A DNA stretch of 63,311 nucleotides from an uncultured Candidatus Saccharibacteria bacterium (GCA_938046775.1 CALIXB010000024.1:1-63311); one strand, 5' to 3'. Counted from the first letter of the stretch, positions 14,802-24,434 are shown. Notes: generated from the sequence alone by a model not told the origin. A program made the numbers and translations.

Positions 14802-17800
14802 TTATATCTCCCCTGTCAGAAGGTCGTTTTCAAATTGTAGCATCCCCTTATAATCCGCTGAATAGCCAGAAATATCCGGCAGATCTAACGTGGTGATTTT
14901 TTGCCAAATAATCTCAATTAGTTGCGTAAATTCAGTTAACTCTTCTCTGGAGAATGTATCTTCCAAGTTGAGAATATCGCCAGTTTTCATGTCTGGCTCG
15001 ACAAATTGCAGCCGCCCGCCGGTAAAAGTGAAATTACTATAATCACGCGAGGATTCGACTAGTAACTGATAAAACATCAACTGCTGACGATATTTATGAA
15101 GTTTGATTTTCTCGTAATCAGCCGAGCCTTTCCAGGAATGAGATGGTTTGCCAGTTTTATAATCTGTTACAAATATAGTTTTATTTTTCTTATCAATGTC
15201 GACGACATCAAGTTTACCAGTTAATTTGGCTTCCCCTGTAATTACGCCTTGATTAGAAAAGTCCAATTCCGCCAAATCTGTGTCGTGGAAATCTGAAGAT
15301 TTGGCGTTTAAAAATGTTGTCAAAGCCGACTTCCCTTTATCCAAATACAATTGAAAATCGTCCGCTGGCAAATGTTGGCTCTCGAGGGATTTTTGGAAGA
15401 ATTGGATGATTTGTTCAGTGCTTGGCAATTGGTGATTGGCGTTAAATAAGCAGTGCGTTTGTTGAAGGCTGCTGTGAATCGCGGTTCCGTATGCTGCGGC
15501 AGAGTTCTTAGCGGCTGGAAAATGAAGCAAATTGTTCAATAAGAAATTCTGCGGCCCGCCGCGCGAAACGTCGAGGAAATTATTAAGATGCGTTACCGAG
15601 AGCTTGTAGGTTTCCATGTTTGGTGCCAGTAAGTCTTTTAGTTCTGGAATAATCGGTGAAGTCAAGCGTTCCGACCAACTGGTCTTGGCAATCTCAATCT
15701 GTTCTGTTGGATTTTCGATGGCGGGAATAATGGTTGGCGTGTGATTAGTGAGGAAGCTGGCAATTATTGTGTCGCTGCCGGAATCGTTGGTCTGCGAGTA
15801 AGTCATCGTCAAGGTGTTTTTGGCGCGGGTCATCGCGACGAAGAACAGGCGAAGTCGTTCGTCGTAGGTGGCTCCGGCTGGCTGAAGTTGGAGGTTTGCG
15901 GGATAGCGGATTAGTCGACTACGCGTACGAACCTTCTCTCCCCAAGCGCTGTCAATTGCCCCGACAACAAAGACATGTGGGAATTCTAGTCCTTTGGACT
16001 TGTGGGCGGTCATTAGGTTAATGGCGCCGCGGATTGAACTGGCGTGCGGTCGGATTTGTGTTAGGCGGGTTTTGGTTGATATGTGAAGATCTATAAACTC
16101 CAGAAAATCTTCCAAGGTTGGATTTTTATCAGTAATTCGGTCACGGAGTTTTTGGCGTAGAGTGCGCAGACTCTCTAAGGTCGTTAAATATGTATCGGGG
16201 TTTTTCTCTAGCTTGTCTGGTGGGAAATAAAAGTTGGCGATAGAGCTCGTCGAGGTATTGTCATCTTTATTGTCAACGGTTAATCCTAATAAATTGTCCA
16301 GCTGCTCTTCTAGTGGTAGATTTGGTACATCCTTAGCGCGGTCTAGTAGCCACTCGCCAAATTCCTTAAATGTGCTATTTGTCAGCAGACTTTCCAGCCA
16401 TAATTGGCGATTTTTGTAAGCGTGAAGGCTCAATTTCCAGATGTCTGACGTTGAAAAACCGAATGCTGGATGAGCGATAATCTCTGGAAGGAGGCTATTG
16501 GCTAGGTTCAGATCATTTTGGTGAATTGCCACGATGACTCGCGCTAGCTTATCTAAAATCTGGATAATATCTTGTTCTAAAATGTCGTCGTGTCGCTCGT
16601 AATTAACAGCAATATTTTCTCTATAAAGATATGGAAGTACCTCGATTAATTCTTTGTGATGGCGTGCAATGACTGTGATGTTTTTTGGTTTTTCGCCGCT
16701 TTTTATTAGCTCGGCAATTTGCTTAGCAACTCCCGCTCGCTCTTCGCTGGCAGAAGAGAACTCTTGGATTTCAACACGCGATCCTTGGCTGTCTGCGTGC
16801 GCTGTCAGCTGCTTGGATAGTCCATCAATGGTATTTTCTAGTCGATCTGAACCTTGGGTGATTACTTGTCGCGCTGACGTTAAAATATTTTCAGCCGATC
16901 GATAGTTATCGGTTAGAACGATAATTTTTGGATTGTGATAATGTTGGCGGAAACGCTGGATATTGCCCACGTCCGCACCTTGGAAACTGAAAATCGCTTG
17001 ATCATCATCACCGACGGCCATGATATTTGGATTGTCGTCGTTGTCGCTAGTTAAATTAAATAGCAAACGTAGTTGTGCTAAGTTGGTGTCCTGGAATTCA
17101 TCGACCATGATGAATTGAAATTTCTCTTGGAGGTTGGCGCGCAGCTCGGGGTGTTTTTCGCAGGCTTGAATAACTGATAGAATCATGTCGTCATAATCAA
17201 ACAGTGAGCGATCATCTAGGGTTTCTATATACTTTTCATAAACATCAACGACAGCGGATAATTTATCGGCGGCTGCCGAGTCTTTCAGGATAACTTCGCC
17301 TTTAGCATTTTTCTCGCACCATTTATTTTTCCAAGCAGTCAGCGGCTTGGTGGAGTTGGTGTCAATTGCCTCCTGAGCAGCGTGCGCGACGCTAAGCGCT
17401 AAGATATTGGCGTATGGAGTGATGGAGGATGGTAAATTAGAATTTTCTTTTTCGGGATTTTTATCAATTGACTCGGCGATTTTTTCAGCCATTGGCGCAA
17501 ATAACTCTATGGTTTTTTTAGATATTTTAGTGGCAAAAATCTGCTGAATGTCTGGCGCAATTTCATCTATAATGCGCTGATTATCCGCAATAATTGTCTT
17601 TAGTTCTGCTGGGGTTAAGCCGCTTTGCTTGAATTCGGAAATAACTCGAATTAGTTCTTTGATATAAACAAATTCCCCGCTATTTTTCACACTTAATGGA
17701 TTTCGCCAATCAAGATTTTCAAGAATTCCAGAGATAATTTGGTACTGTGTTAACTCGTCAACAGGCTGAGCGTCGGCGCCACGGAAAAAATATTCTCGAT

Positions 17801-18101
17801 GTTGATTGATAATTTCTGTGCCAAAGCTATGAAATGTATGGATGGCAATTTTATACGCGTCTTCGCCAATAATTTGACGAAGGCGTTGGCGCATGTTTGT
17901 GGCGCCACTTTCGGTAAAGGTCAAACATAAAATACTATTCGGTAAAGTATCGGTCTTCTTAAGTATTTGAGCGGTGCGCATGCTCAGCAGCTCGGTTTTG
18001 CCTGTTCCTGGTCCAGCAATCACCAGAAGTGAGCCGTGGATATAATCAACAGCTTGGCGTTGATTATCATTTAACTTTGCGTAGCGAGTATTGAAATCCA
18101 T
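14802..18101 (-). CDS. UvrD/AddA-like DNA helicase with C-terminal PD-(D/E)XK nuclease domain
   Basis: 1099 aa superfamily-1A helicase, probably used in recombinational DNA repair. N-terminal motifs: Q-motif LNDNQRQAVDY, Walker A IAGPGTGKTELLSMR, LCLTFTESGATNMRQRL, VDEFQDTNLAQ, VGDDDQAIFSFQGA and later ADNYRS-like, MTAHKSKGLEFPHVFV and FVAMTRAKNTL. The C-terminal ~250 residues carry a RecB-type nuclease domain with GKLDVVDID, VTDYKTGK and YRQQLMFYQLL, the usual catalytic D/DYK arrangement. It thus fuses the roles of a helicase and nuclease in one chain, as in PcrA-like proteins with Cas4/RecB domains. A TAAAAT box 6 nt before the ATG suggests a leaderless mRNA. Confidence 0.9.
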   Translation of the reverse strand: MDFNTRYAKLNDNQRQAVDYIHGSLLVIAGPGTGKTELLSMRTAQILKKTDTLPNSILCLTFTESGATNMRQRLRQIIGEDAYKIAIHTFHSFGTEIINQHREYFFRGADAQPVDELTQYQIISGILENLDWRNPLSVKNSGEFVYIKELIRVISEFKQSGLTPAELKTIIADNQRIIDEIAPDIQQIFATKISKKTIELFAPMAEKIAESIDKNPEKENSNLPSSITPYANILALSVAHAAQEAIDTNSTKPLTAWKNKWCEKNAKGEVILKDSAAADKLSAVVDVYEKYIETLDDRSLFDYDDMILSVIQACEKHPELRANLQEKFQFIMVDEFQDTNLAQLRLLFNLTSDNDDNPNIMAVGDDDQAIFSFQGADVGNIQRFRQHYHNPKIIVLTDNYRSAENILTSARQVITQGSDRLENTIDGLSKQLTAHADSQGSRVEIQEFSSASEERAGVAKQIAELIKSGEKPKNITVIARHHKELIEVLPYLYRENIAVNYERHDDILEQDIIQILDKLARVIVAIHQNDLNLANSLLPEIIAHPAFGFSTSDIWKLSLHAYKNRQLWLESLLTNSTFKEFGEWLLDRAKDVPNLPLEEQLDNLLGLTVDNKDDNTSTSSIANFYFPPDKLEKNPDTYLTTLESLRTLRQKLRDRITDKNPTLEDFLEFIDLHISTKTRLTQIRPHASSIRGAINLMTAHKSKGLEFPHVFVVGAIDSAWGEKVRTRSRLIRYPANLQLQPAGATYDERLRLFFVAMTRAKNTLTMTYSQTNDSGSDTIIASFLTNHTPTIIPAIENPTEQIEIAKTSWSERLTSPIIPELKDLLAPNMETYKLSVTHLNNFLDVSRGGPQNFLLNNLLHFPAAKNSAAAYGTAIHSSLQQTHCLFNANHQLPSTEQIIQFFQKSLESQHLPADDFQLYLDKGKSALTTFLNAKSSDFHDTDLAELDFSNQGVITGEAKLTGKLDVVDIDKKNKTIFVTDYKTGKPSHSWKGSADYEKIKLHKYRQQLMFYQLLVESSRDYSNFTFTGGRLQFVEPDMKTGDILNLEDTFSREELTEFTQLIEIIWQKITTLDLPDISGYSADYKGMLQFENDLLTGEI

Positions 18102-18107
18102 AGCCCT

Positions 18108-18113
18108 ATTTTA
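18108..18113 (-). promoter_or_regulatory. -10 box of the helicase gene (leaderless type)
   Basis: TAAAAT on the minus strand, 6 nt from the start codon at 18101. Confidence 0.5.
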
Positions 18114-18174
18114 TCATGTTGATAAATTCTATTTTTAATAACATTCTCACCTCGCACACCTCATGAAAAAATGG

Positions 18175-18180
18175 TAAAAT
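18175..18180 (+). promoter_or_regulatory. -10 box of the 18188 gene (leaderless type)
   Basis: TAAAAT, 7 nt before the ATG at 18188; divergent to the helicase promoter with about 60 nt between them. Confidence 0.5.
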
Positions 18181-18187
18181 ATTATCT

Positions 18188-18676
18188 ATGAACCAAGCGA
18201 CATACGACGAGCTGGCGCTAGAACGAATCGCCAAGGAAAAATTTGGTTTTACTGTTGATATCCAATCGATTATTTTATGGCATGCTGATGTTAGTCGTAC
18301 CGCCAAAGCCTCAGTTTTTTTAACTAATAAAAAACAGTTGATGCTGTATCTGGAAGCGACCTCGCCGTTAATTTTATCTGATGTTAAAAAGATAATTTCA
18401 CGAATGGGTATGCGGGCGGAGCTATTTTTACCACCGAAGGGACAGCCGCGATATTTTACGGATATTGGTAAGCAGAAATTTCGTGAAGTTTTTCCTGGGC
18501 GCAAGCATGTAACTGATGAAGATTTGCACTTTTATAAAACTTTGGCGCCATATAATCCTGCTCTGGTGCTTATTTCTGAAGTAAAAAATGGTGAGATATA
18601 TCAATTTGACTCTGATGCATATGGCAATTGGAGAGTGGGCGCACGCTTTCGCTACAGAAGGATACAGACAAGCTAA
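18188..18676 (+). CDS. Conserved hypothetical protein, cotranscribed with the P-type ATPase
   Basis: 162 aa soluble protein, mixed alpha/beta, with no motif I can assign. Features include an N-terminal helix DELALERIAKEKFGF, a hydrophobic strand SIILWHADV, and a C-terminal strand pair ending in RVGARFRYRRIQTS. No signal peptide or membrane helix. Its TAA overlaps the ATG of the following ATPase (TAATG), which points to translational coupling and a possible accessory role, but this is inference from position only. Confidence 0.6.
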   Translation: MNQATYDELALERIAKEKFGFTVDIQSIILWHADVSRTAKASVFLTNKKQLMLYLEATSPLILSDVKKIISRMGMRAELFLPPKGQPRYFTDIGKQKFREVFPGRKHVTDEDLHFYKTLAPYNPALVLISEVKNGEIYQFDSDAYGNWRVGARFRYRRIQTS

Positions 18677-20991
18677 TGCGTGACTATCTGGATATCATTA
18701 AGCGAAACCTGCTATCCCCTATTGTCGTGGTTATTTTTTTGCTTGCTGGTGCGCTAGTGTATGTGCGTGAGTACCGTGATGCTTGGTTTATTTCTGTGGT
18801 GATTGTTGTGAACTCGACGATTGGCATTATCCAAGAACTTAGAGCTAAGCGAGTTTTGCGTCAATTAGAGCTGATGAGCGCACCAAAGGCTCGATTGTCA
18901 AGAGATGGAAACGTAGTTGAAGTGGGCTATGACGACCTGAAGATTGACGATGAAATTATTATTCAGGCTGGCGATGAGTTACCGGCTGACGCGAAAGTTA
19001 TTGAGTCAAAAGGCCTGGAATTGAATGAGAGTATGCTGACTGGAGAGTCGGCTTCGATTGAAAAGAAGAATGGCGATGTTGTGCTAGCGGCGACAACTAT
19101 TTTGGCTGGTGAAGGTATGGCGCGAGTGATTGCTATTGGTGACGACACGAAGGCTGGCGCTATTAGCCAAGTTTTGAAGCGGTATAAACCAGAATTAACA
19201 CCTCTGCAGTTAGCGATTTGGCGAGCAATCTATTTCTTGACATATGGTGCAATTATCTTATCTCTATTAATCGCTATAGTCTATTATTTCTCCGGCGATA
19301 ATGTGGTTATTATTTTAAAGACAATTACTTCAGCGGCGGTTACGGTTGTGCCGGAGGGGTTATTATTGGCAAGCTCACTGCTGCTGGCGTTTGGCTCATT
19401 ACGGCTAGCTCAAGCAAAAGTCTTGCCGCAGAAGTTGTCGGCAATTGAAGCGATGGCGCTGCTGAATTTGCTGGCGGTGGATAAGACTGGCACTCTGACC
19501 AGCGATGAAGTGTCACTGGAAAAGGTTGCGTCATTTGGAGATGATTTTTCGAGCTCGGATGTGGCTAGCTTTGCGGCTTTAATTGCCCATGAAACTAGTG
19601 GCGGAAATATTACTGGCCGTGCTATTCTAGCAGAAGCTACTCCGCCAAAGGGCGCAGAAATAATTGATGTTATGGCGTTTTCGTCTGCGCGTAAAATGGC
19701 GGGCGTGAGAGCTAGGGTCAACGGCAGGATGCGAACCTTAATAATGGGTGCGCCGGAGTTTGTGTCGAAGTTGGCGCCTGTTGATAAGGAGACTCAAAAG
19801 AAATTGAACGATTGGGCGGATAAAGGTCTGCGTGTATTGATGTTGGCGGAATTTACTGATGAAAAAACCAAAATAAAAGATTTAAGAGACGGCTCTGGTG
19901 TGGCTATTGGCGCGGTTATTTTACGTAATTCCCTGCGTCATGGTGTAGTTGAGACGGTAGATTTTTTGCAGCGCCAAGGTGTAACTATCCGAGTAATTTC
20001 TGGTGACAATCCGCGCACGGTTCAATATATCGCACGTGAAGCTGGCATTAAGCATCCAGAAAAAGTGATTTTAGGGGCTGATTTGGCGAAGCTAGGCGAA
20101 GATAAATTTAATGAAGCCGCCGATACTTATACGATTTTTGCGCGTGTGCTGCCTGATCAAAAGGAGCGTTTAATTGCCAGGTTTCAACAATCAGGCAAAT
20201 TTACCGGCATGGTCGGTGATGGCGTTAATGACGCGCTGGCGCTAAAAAAGGCAGACCTCGGTGTGGCGATGTATGCTGGCGCTCCGGCCTCACGTCGGGT
20301 TTCTGATATTATTTTACTCAACAATTCCTTTACGTCTCTACCTATGGGAATGAAGCTGGGCAATCAAATTATGCAGGCGATTGAAGTAATTGCTATCCTC
20401 TTTTTCCATAAAATTATTTACGGCGTAACGCTTCTTCTTACAACAATTCTTATAAATATGAACTATCCATATTCGCCGCGACATATTACGTTTATGAATA
20501 TTTTTCTGGTGACTATGCCGACGCTTATGTGGACGCTTTTCCCGCCCGTGCCGAAACATCGCATAAATCCTAAGCGTTTTTGGCGTGATACATTGCTGGC
20601 GGTATTACCGATTGCACTACTAACTGGCTTAACGGTAGCCTTTACCTATTGGATTATGTCTGTAGTCTTCCCTGGTCACGCCGCTGAAGTTGCAACTATG
20701 ACGGTATTGACGGCAACGTTCTTTGGTGTATATTTGGTATTTTTGGTTGGAATTATGCTGGATGTCACTATCGATAAAGCCGCCAAGCGCGCCCGACTAT
20801 TATACTTATTGTCGGTGGTTGTTGTGGCGGCCGGTAGTTTCGGCTTTGGCTTCTTGAGAGATTTCTTCGACTTTACGGCGCCTAATTTATTTATCATGTG
20901 GCCAGCGATTGGCGTGATTATTCTCACGGCGTTAGCGCAATTATTCCTCGCTCGACGTGTCGGACGAAGAATCTCCACTTCTGTCAGGTAA
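18676..20991 (+). CDS. P-type cation-transporting ATPase
   Basis: About 771 aa integral membrane ion pump. Key motifs in order: TGES actuator loop (ESMLTGESASIEK), VVPEGLLLASSLLLA membrane helix, phosphorylation site AVDKTGTLT, and hinge MVGDGVNDALALKKADLGVAM. Hydrophobic segments occur at the N terminus, around the VPEG helix, and in a C-terminal cluster of four or more. The transported ion cannot be read from these motifs; the VPEG sequence is more like type II/V ATPases (Ca2+, Mg2+ or unknown) than heavy-metal types, and there is no N-terminal CxxC domain. The start at 18676 is preferred over the upstream ATG at 18628 because of the TAATG overlap. Confidence 0.9.
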   Translation: MRDYLDIIKRNLLSPIVVVIFLLAGALVYVREYRDAWFISVVIVVNSTIGIIQELRAKRVLRQLELMSAPKARLSRDGNVVEVGYDDLKIDDEIIIQAGDELPADAKVIESKGLELNESMLTGESASIEKKNGDVVLAATTILAGEGMARVIAIGDDTKAGAISQVLKRYKPELTPLQLAIWRAIYFLTYGAIILSLLIAIVYYFSGDNVVIILKTITSAAVTVVPEGLLLASSLLLAFGSLRLAQAKVLPQKLSAIEAMALLNLLAVDKTGTLTSDEVSLEKVASFGDDFSSSDVASFAALIAHETSGGNITGRAILAEATPPKGAEIIDVMAFSSARKMAGVRARVNGRMRTLIMGAPEFVSKLAPVDKETQKKLNDWADKGLRVLMLAEFTDEKTKIKDLRDGSGVAIGAVILRNSLRHGVVETVDFLQRQGVTIRVISGDNPRTVQYIAREAGIKHPEKVILGADLAKLGEDKFNEAADTYTIFARVLPDQKERLIARFQQSGKFTGMVGDGVNDALALKKADLGVAMYAGAPASRRVSDIILLNNSFTSLPMGMKLGNQIMQAIEVIAILFFHKIIYGVTLLLTTILINMNYPYSPRHITFMNIFLVTMPTLMWTLFPPVPKHRINPKRFWRDTLLAVLPIALLTGLTVAFTYWIMSVVFPGHAAEVATMTVLTATFFGVYLVFLVGIMLDVTIDKAAKRARLLYLLSVVVVAAGSFGFGFLRDFFDFTAPNLFIMWPAIGVIILTALAQLFLARRVGRRISTSVR

Positions 20992-21129
20992 GCTATTCAG
21001 TATAGCTTCTAGTGCTAAGGTTTTGGTTGCCACTTCTCCCATTGTTCTGGAAGTTTTTTCTGGGGTGAGCGCAGTTTCTGTGTCTGTATAGTCTGCACGC
21101 TCTCTTGTGGTTGGATCATTATAAAGCAT
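20941..21129 (-). CDS. Small acidic protein of unknown function
   Basis: 62 aa, rich in Thr, Ser, Asp and Glu, with no hydrophobic segment, ending in DSSSDTSSEE. Its 3' end overlaps the P-type ATPase by about 50 nt in antisense. I would have rejected it as a shadow, but it has an excellent promoter: TTGACA, 17 nt, TATATT, then 6 nt to the ATG, the same leaderless layout as known genes here. Function unknown. Confidence 0.5.
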   Translation of the reverse strand: MLYNDPTTRERADYTDTETALTPEKTSRTMGEVATKTLALEAILNSLPDRSGDSSSDTSSEE

Positions 21130-21135
21130 ACCATT

Positions 21136-21164
21136 AATATACCAAATCTTTTACATTTTGTCAA
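21136..21164 (-). promoter_or_regulatory. Full -35/-10 promoter of the small acidic protein gene
   Basis: TTGACA (21159-21164) and TATATT (21136-21141) with an exact 17-nt spacer on the minus strand; the ATG at 21129 is 6 nt past the -10. Confidence 0.65.
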
Positions 21165-21181
21165 TGTTATGTATTCTTAAT

Positions 21182-22492
21182 TCACTTTTTATCAAGTATC
21201 ACCAAATGCTCAATATGCGGCGTCCTCGGGAAGAAATTGTAGCCTTGATGATGCGTGATTTTGTATTTTTCCTGAAGTAGACTAACGTCTCGTGCCTGAG
21301 TGACTGGATTGCAGCTTAGGTAAATAATTCGTAGCGGCGCAGTTTCCAATAGTCTCCGAACGACATCTGCGTGTAGCCCGGCGCGCGGCGGGTCAACGAT
21401 GACGATTTGTTCGCCCTTTATATATTCCAGAGATTTTTCACTTGGCGCTAAAATCGCCTTGGCGTTTGCTCGGTTTAATTTGGTGATGTTTCTTTGCATT
21501 TCCGCGACGGCGTGTTCGTTAATTTCGACCAGTGTAATATCATCGCCGCCAATTGTTAGCCCGATTGTGCCAACTCCAGAGTAAAGGTCTAGGGTTGGTA
21601 AATTATTCTCATGGTCTATCCAGTCACGCATGTCGCTTAGAGCTTTCTCATAAACTGGAATATTGACTTGGAAAAATCCTTCGCAGGCATAATTAAAGGT
21701 GACGCCTAAGATTGTGTCGGTCAGTGTCGTGTCGCCAAATTTATTCAGGCGCTCAGTGACTCGACTGGCTGGGCTTTTTGGGTCAGAATAGATTATCTCG
21801 CCGCCTTTGGCTGGCAGTCGGCCGGCTTCTTCTGTGGAAATTAGCTCTGTAAGTCGGTCTTTTACGTACAATTGCCAGACGGCGTTTCCTTGTTGGTCTG
21901 TGCGGATCAAGAGGGTTTTTAATTGGCGGGCGGTAATTGGTTTGGTTCGCAGGAGGTTGCGGATTTCAATTGCCAATTTGTTGATTTTTGGATGAGCCAG
22001 ACTAGTCCCTTCGACAACGACCTTCCCCTTGCTACCTCGCTTGAAAAATGCCAAATCTAAAGTTTCTCTCGTGCCGTCATTTGTCTTATCGCCAAACCAA
22101 CTAAACTCGACTTTATTGCGATAATTAAATTCTATACCGTCGGTAAAGACGTCAATTTTCTCTGGTAACGTAACGCCATGAAGTCGGAAAGCTTCTTCGA
22201 TTAAATTCGCTTTATATGTCTGTTCGCTGGAGAGCGGCATGATTTGCCAAGGGCTAGTACTGAGATAGCTATTCTCATCTCGCGGCATAATTCGCTCTGG
22301 ACTTTTTTCAAGAACTTCTGTCACCACGCCTTCGACGAAGTGCGATTTTTTCTTAGTTATACGAATTTTCACCAATTCGCCTGGTAGCCCGCCCCAAACG
22401 AACGCCTTGCGTCCATCATTCATAGCACCAAGCGCCTGGCCGCCACCAACGATTTTCTCTAGTCTTAAAGTCTCAAAAATTTGTTTTCCCAT
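21182..22492 (-). CDS. 23S rRNA (uracil-5)-methyltransferase, RlmD/RlmCD-like
   Basis: SAM-dependent RNA methyltransferase of the TrmA/RlmD family, 436 aa. An N-terminal TRAM-like domain (KIVGGGQALGAMNDGRKAFVWGGLPGE) is followed by the catalytic domain: FFQVNIPVYE, LDLYSGVGTIGLTIG (SAM loop), VDPPRAGL and YLSCNPVTQARD with the catalytic cysteine. The four cysteines that bind a [4Fe-4S] cluster in E. coli RlmD are absent (the region reads YLSTSPWQIM), so this is a cluster-free form as in some other bacteria. Target base cannot be deduced. A TATAAT box lies 8 nt before the start. Confidence 0.9.
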   Translation of the reverse strand: MGKQIFETLRLEKIVGGGQALGAMNDGRKAFVWGGLPGELVKIRITKKKSHFVEGVVTEVLEKSPERIMPRDENSYLSTSPWQIMPLSSEQTYKANLIEEAFRLHGVTLPEKIDVFTDGIEFNYRNKVEFSWFGDKTNDGTRETLDLAFFKRGSKGKVVVEGTSLAHPKINKLAIEIRNLLRTKPITARQLKTLLIRTDQQGNAVWQLYVKDRLTELISTEEAGRLPAKGGEIIYSDPKSPASRVTERLNKFGDTTLTDTILGVTFNYACEGFFQVNIPVYEKALSDMRDWIDHENNLPTLDLYSGVGTIGLTIGGDDITLVEINEHAVAEMQRNITKLNRANAKAILAPSEKSLEYIKGEQIVIVDPPRAGLHADVVRRLLETAPLRIIYLSCNPVTQARDVSLLQEKYKITHHQGYNFFPRTPHIEHLVILDKK

Positions 22493-22500
22493 TAGAGTGT

Positions 22501-22506
22501 ATTATA
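22501..22506 (-). promoter_or_regulatory. -10 box of the RNA methyltransferase gene
   Basis: TATAAT on the minus strand, 8 nt before the ATG at 22492. Confidence 0.5.
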
Positions 22507-22565
22507 TCAGGACTTGTGGATTTTTTCTGGCCAGCGTGTTATAATCGTCATTGTCCTGGCAATAG

Positions 22566-22640
22566 TGGGACGTCGCCAAGCGGTAAGGCACTGGGTTTTG
22601 GTCCCAGCATTCGCAGGTTCGAATCCTGCCGTCCCAGCCA
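22566..22640 (+). tRNA. tRNA-Gln (anticodon TTG)
   Basis: Full cloverleaf: acceptor TGGGACG/CGTCCCA, D-arm with AAGCGGTAAGGC, anticodon stem CTGGG/CCCAG with loop TTTTGGT (anticodon TTG), T-arm GCAGG-TTCGAAT-CCTGC, discriminator G and an encoded CCA. An inverted repeat begins at its 3' end. Confidence 0.95.
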
Positions 22641-22687
22641 AATTTGACAGGCATAAACAGTCGCTCTTTTGGGCGATTTTTATTTTT
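22639..22687 (+). repeat. Left inverted repeat flanking the GmrSD-type gene (includes tRNA-Gln terminator)
   Basis: CAAATTTGA (22639-22647) begins in the CCA end of tRNA-Gln; after 14 nt comes a 26-nt block (22662-22687) that contains a hairpin TCGCTC-tttt-GGGCGA and a T-rich tail, so it also works as the tRNA terminator. The same two blocks recur inverted at 24561-24610. Confidence 0.7.
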
Positions 22688-24434
22688 AAGCAATCAAACC
22701 ATTTTTATCTAGTAAATTCATAAAATCGTCAATAAACAAATTAGTTCTCTCGACAATTTCTTTTTCTCCGAATTTTTTATAAACGTTGCTTATATTCTTG
22801 AGCTCAAGATTTTCTGTTCCGCCTATGCGCTGTCCTCTACTGTTATCAAAACCCTGGTAGTATTTAATTTTATCTTCGAATCTATAGTCGGATGCGCGAA
22901 TATTGATTCGTTTTTCTAAAAGAGATTTATTGCCAAGGAGGTCGATTTGTCGATTATTAGACAATCCTTTTTCATTTTCCTGTCGCTTTCTGGGATAAAT
23001 ATGTTCAATATCAAACTGCTGAGAGAGTTTTGGATATGATTGCTCTTTATTAAGCATCATACGAAGCGCCAGCATGGATTTGGTGATTGGTCTGCCATTC
23101 TTGAAATCATAAATAAGGATCGCACTGCGTGTTTGCTCTTTATCAAATTTGAAGTCTGAGAATGTAACTTCATTTAGATTAACTATATTCAGCATCTCGG
23201 CAAAAATAGGCGTTCTTAATGCGTTCACGCCTGGGTGCATTATTGCATATCCCCATATGAATGCAATTGTACGATCGAGAAACATCTTAAAATCTTCATC
23301 ATCCAATTTTCCGTCTTCGGTGCGATTTGCTAAATAGTAAACAGATATGAAATAATTCCACATGCTATTTGGCGCGTAGTTTAATATGAATAATTTCTTT
23401 AAAACCTCTTCGCTGAAACGTTCACGATTTTGATCGGTAATATCTTCCCAGAATTGAGCAAGATCTTTAAGATTTTCAAAAGTGTCATCTTGTTTAAGTA
23501 CGGAATATTTATCACGCTCATAAAATCTTCTGAGCGATTCGGTCGTGGTGGACTTATTGTTGTCTCGCTTGGCGCGAATGAAATACATGTATCTCGTAAA
23601 TAAATCGTCCATTGGCGTGCCAGTGATTGGGTGAAAGATTTTTTCACATGTTTCCTCGAGTTTTTTCCAATCTTTAATAAACTCATCTCTGCCGTCTTCA
23701 CTTTTCTGTTTGTAATATTGATAGAATTGAGCTTTAAAAATATCGGAATCTGAAAGTGGGAGACCTCTATCGTTTAACGTTGAGAATATGCGAAGAGCGG
23801 TATCTTGAGATTCGGCTTCGATTGGCATAAGAATGCAGTTATTTAAGATGCGAGCAGGAAGTTTTTCGGCAAATTTCGGAAAATCATTGATGAAATCGTC
23901 AACTTTTTTAAGGAAGAATCGGAAGTTGTTGGCGTAGCGACTAGTCTGGCTGCTGGTTACATTGCCAGTTTTTAGAATTGACAAGAACTCGTCTTTGTCT
24001 TTGTCTGTGGCGACAACAGAGTCTATTTTTAGGTGCTCCTTATCTGGTTTGCCCATTTCGTTTGTTTTCCATATACAGCTGGCAATACGTTCGGAAAAGT
24101 CTTTTGAATCTTGATCTTGCATTTTCGTGAAGCGGTCATAAAAAGCTCGGAGAAGAAGCATAAATGTGGTCAGACGTTGCTGGCCATCAATTACTTCTTG
24201 CTGCTTCTTGTCGTTTTCAAAAGTCACAATTGAGCCAAGAAAATATTCATCGCTTGTGTCGAATTTTGTAGCATCATTATCTGGTATCGCGAAAGAAAAT
24301 ATATCATCCCAGAGAGTTTGGCAGCTATCCTCGTCCCATGCATATGGACGCTGGTAATCTGGTATGATGTAGTCCGCTTTCCTATCCGATAAAAGCTCAT
24401 AGATGCTTTTCTGGTCTACGTTTAGCTTTGACAT
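22686..24434 (-). CDS. GmrSD-type (DUF262 + DUF1524) restriction-like protein
   Basis: 582 aa fusion resembling the type IV enzyme GmrSD and related phage-defence proteins such as BrxU. The N-terminal DUF262 (ParB-like NTPase) has IIPDYQRPYAWDEDSCQTLW, GSIVTF and VIDGQQRLTTFMLLL with the DGQQR motif. The C-terminal DUF1524 HNH-type nuclease has FDIEHIYPRKRQEN followed by NLLGNKSLL-like LLGNKSLLEKRIN. Such enzymes cut modified (for example glucosylated hydroxymethylcytosine) phage DNA in an NTP-dependent way; the target of this one is unknown. GGGGGATATT before the ATG is the ribosome site. It is a single-gene cargo between inverted repeats beside tRNA-Gln. Confidence 0.85.
   Translation of the reverse strand: MSKLNVDQKSIYELLSDRKADYIIPDYQRPYAWDEDSCQTLWDDIFSFAIPDNDATKFDTSDEYFLGSIVTFENDKKQQEVIDGQQRLTTFMLLLRAFYDRFTKMQDQDSKDFSERIASCIWKTNEMGKPDKEHLKIDSVVATDKDKDEFLSILKTGNVTSSQTSRYANNFRFFLKKVDDFINDFPKFAEKLPARILNNCILMPIEAESQDTALRIFSTLNDRGLPLSDSDIFKAQFYQYYKQKSEDGRDEFIKDWKKLEETCEKIFHPITGTPMDDLFTRYMYFIRAKRDNNKSTTTESLRRFYERDKYSVLKQDDTFENLKDLAQFWEDITDQNRERFSEEVLKKLFILNYAPNSMWNYFISVYYLANRTEDGKLDDEDFKMFLDRTIAFIWGYAIMHPGVNALRTPIFAEMLNIVNLNEVTFSDFKFDKEQTRSAILIYDFKNGRPITKSMLALRMMLNKEQSYPKLSQQFDIEHIYPRKRQENEKGLSNNRQIDLLGNKSLLEKRINIRASDYRFEDKIKYYQGFDNSRGQRIGGTENLELKNISNVYKKFGEKEIVERTNLFIDDFMNLLDKNGLIA

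Noticed and set aside
18106..18504. 133-codon frame on the minus strand
   Set aside because: It is antisense to the 18188 gene, which has a leaderless -10 box and is coupled to the ATPase gene.
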